Shown here: in pieces, positions 63,282 through 64,000 of the stretch
How positions within the stretch are numbered: the first letter of the stretch is position 1
Layout of the letters: every line of letters starts with the position of its first letter
NCBI RefSeq assembly: GCF_964340395.1
Contig: NC_135565.1
Span: 4,049,142 to 4,113,141, forward strand
Reading direction: 5' to 3'
Length of the DNA: 64,000 nt
From: Glandiceps talaboti
Taxonomy: Eukaryota; Hemichordata; Enteropneusta; Spengelidae
Translations under genes and position numbers: made by a program
The notes under the pieces: model-generated
What the model was told of the DNA's origin: nothing
Databases searched by the model: none
The model's input: the letters and a program-made list of their open reading frames with translations, nothing else

Positions 63282-64000
63282 TCTCAGTAATTATACAATT
63301 CCAAAATCTTCACTTACTTCTTCCACTTCTTGATTGGCTGTCTAGTGTTCATCTGCCATCTGTGTTCGTGTCATCTTCCGTGACCTTGAGTTCCATCCTG
63401 AAAGGAATGAATCAAACAATACAGTATAAACTTACTGATGGAATGAAATAACAGTTATTTAGATTCTAATATTTACTCTTAAAGTTGCCACTACTCAATT
63501 TAACCTTTTTGAAAAGATATTACCACGGATAATACAATTCTGTTCATCTCCGAAATATTTCTTCATTCTGCTACAATCTACTTTTGACATAAGGTTGTCA
63601 TTACTTGTTGTGTGCTTAGTACTGACAAAAGAACTTTTTGATAACTTATACTTTCCATTGCAGATGGGAAGAAATATTGGGCAACAAAATTTAATGACCA
63701 TTCTCAGTAATTATTCAATTCCAAAATCTTCACTTACTTCTTCCACTTCTTGATTGGCTGTCTGGTGTTCTTCTGCCATCTGTGTTCGTGTCATCTTCCG
63801 TGACCTTGAGTTCCATCCTGAAAGGAATGAATCAAACAATACAGTATAAACTTATTGATGGAATGAAATAAGTTATTTAGATTCTAATATTTACTCTTAA
63901 AGTTGCCACTACTCAATTTAACCTTTTTGAAAAGATTTTACCACGGATAATACAATTCTGTTCATCTCCAAAATATGTCTTCATTCTGCTACAATCTACT

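Larger units (their letters stand above)
13581..63824 (-). other. About 121 exon A-like cassettes, many disabled
   Basis: Exon copies lie at p+243 to p+322 of each 420-bp unit (first full unit 13,581-13,660). Many keep the open frame, with changes such as Asp to Glu (GTGTTCTTCTGCC on the plus strand) or Glu to Lys (GTGTTTATCTGCC). About fifteen have Gln changed to a TAG stop (CTAGTGTT, e.g. near 35,332, 38,253, 56,262, 62,088). At least seven have Glu changed to TAA (GTGTTAATCTG, e.g. 34,508, 49,572, 60,839). Two of these (34.5 and 37.4 kb) also lack 10 bp. Units at 15.66 and 23.6 kb have a 4-bp insertion. Two in-series copies cannot be read: the second would start in a frame with TGA at codon 9. 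These are cassettes by sequence only; use in any transcript is unknown. Confidence 0.55.
13084..64000 (-). repeat. Tandem array of about 121 units of about 420 bp, each carrying an exon A cassette
   Basis: Uninterrupted head-to-tail repetition to the window edge, where the last unit is cut. Taking the phrase TCAATTTAACC as the unit start p (13,338, then 13,758 ... 63,495 and a partial near 63,913), most units are 420 bp. Common shorter forms are 418 (loss of CA before GTTATTT), 415 (TTATTCTAAT in place of TTATTTAGATTCTAAT, linked with CTTACAAG), 410 and 409 bp. In minus-strand orientation each unit has exon A at about p+243 to p+322 with acceptor CATTCCTTTCAG and donor GTAAGTG. It then carries the intron segment corresponding to the A-B intron, with the exon B acceptor lost, and about 230 bp of further intron-like DNA. 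The unit therefore resembles an amplified exon with its flanking introns. No unit is inverted. The strand given is that of the exon. Confidence 0.97.

Noticed and set aside
13900-63700. Plus-strand acceptor-like TTTCCATTGCAG followed by ATGGG in each unit
   Set aside because: A plus-strand exon from it would meet stops early in most units and has no good donor. The minus-strand acceptor and donor around exon A are much better paired.
13338-63701. A 68-codon minus-strand open frame present in most array units
   Set aside because: It recurs only because the unit recurs. It lies in the intron-like part and has no splice or start context. Differences between units mostly change amino acids (Lys/Thr, Asp/His, Arg/His, Asn/Lys), and some units break it by 2-bp indels. 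I see no sign of coding selection.
13338-64000. CRISPR-like array
   Set aside because: The repeat is about 420 bp with no short repeat and unique-spacer pattern, and the setting is an animal genome.

Overview
The window looks like nuclear DNA from an animal, most likely a marine invertebrate. It is AT-rich, full of microsatellites and minisatellites, and its few protein-coding signals are short exons bounded by GT/AG splice sites. Two of those exons carry animal extracellular domain signatures: the end of a C-type lectin-like domain and the second half of an EGF-like domain. I cannot name the species. I recognise no bacterial gene organisation, rRNA, tRNA or CRISPR array.

Positions 1-12,700 are single-copy sequence with scattered exons and many local repeats. 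On the plus strand I see the terminal exon of a C-type lectin-like gene (769-848), a possible coding exon at 10,548-10,856, and a frameshifted pair of overlapping open frames at 12,309-12,661. On the minus strand I see an EGF-like exon (5,675-5,777), two phase-compatible exons ending in a stop and a poly(A) signal (6,399-6,474 and 5,370-5,494), and a possible first coding exon near 11,702. A foldback element with 10-bp direct repeats sits at 5,961-6,178. The rest is microsatellites, minisatellites and small local duplications.

Positions 12,740-13,240 hold what looks like the 3' end of a minus-strand gene. An 80-nt exon A (13,161-13,240) is followed by a 77-bp intron. Then comes terminal exon B (12,907-13,083), with a TGA stop and an AATAAA about 100 bp further on.

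From about 13,084 to the right edge (64,000) the window is one uninterrupted tandem array of about 121 full copies of a roughly 420-bp unit, and it continues past the edge. Every unit contains a copy of exon A with its acceptor and donor signals on the minus strand, but the acceptor in front of exon B is lost. The array therefore looks like an amplified exon-plus-intron cassette from the gene whose 3' end survives at the left edge. Exon A is 80 nt (not a multiple of three) and only one frame is open, so joining two copies would give a stop. At most one copy could be used per transcript. Many copies carry stop codons or indels, so most are probably non-functional now.

The array has strong higher-order structure. 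A block of about 7.6 kb is repeated almost perfectly at an offset of 7,934 bp (19 units). Smaller modules of 3 to 13 units recur elsewhere, and at least one unit is a visible crossover chimera.
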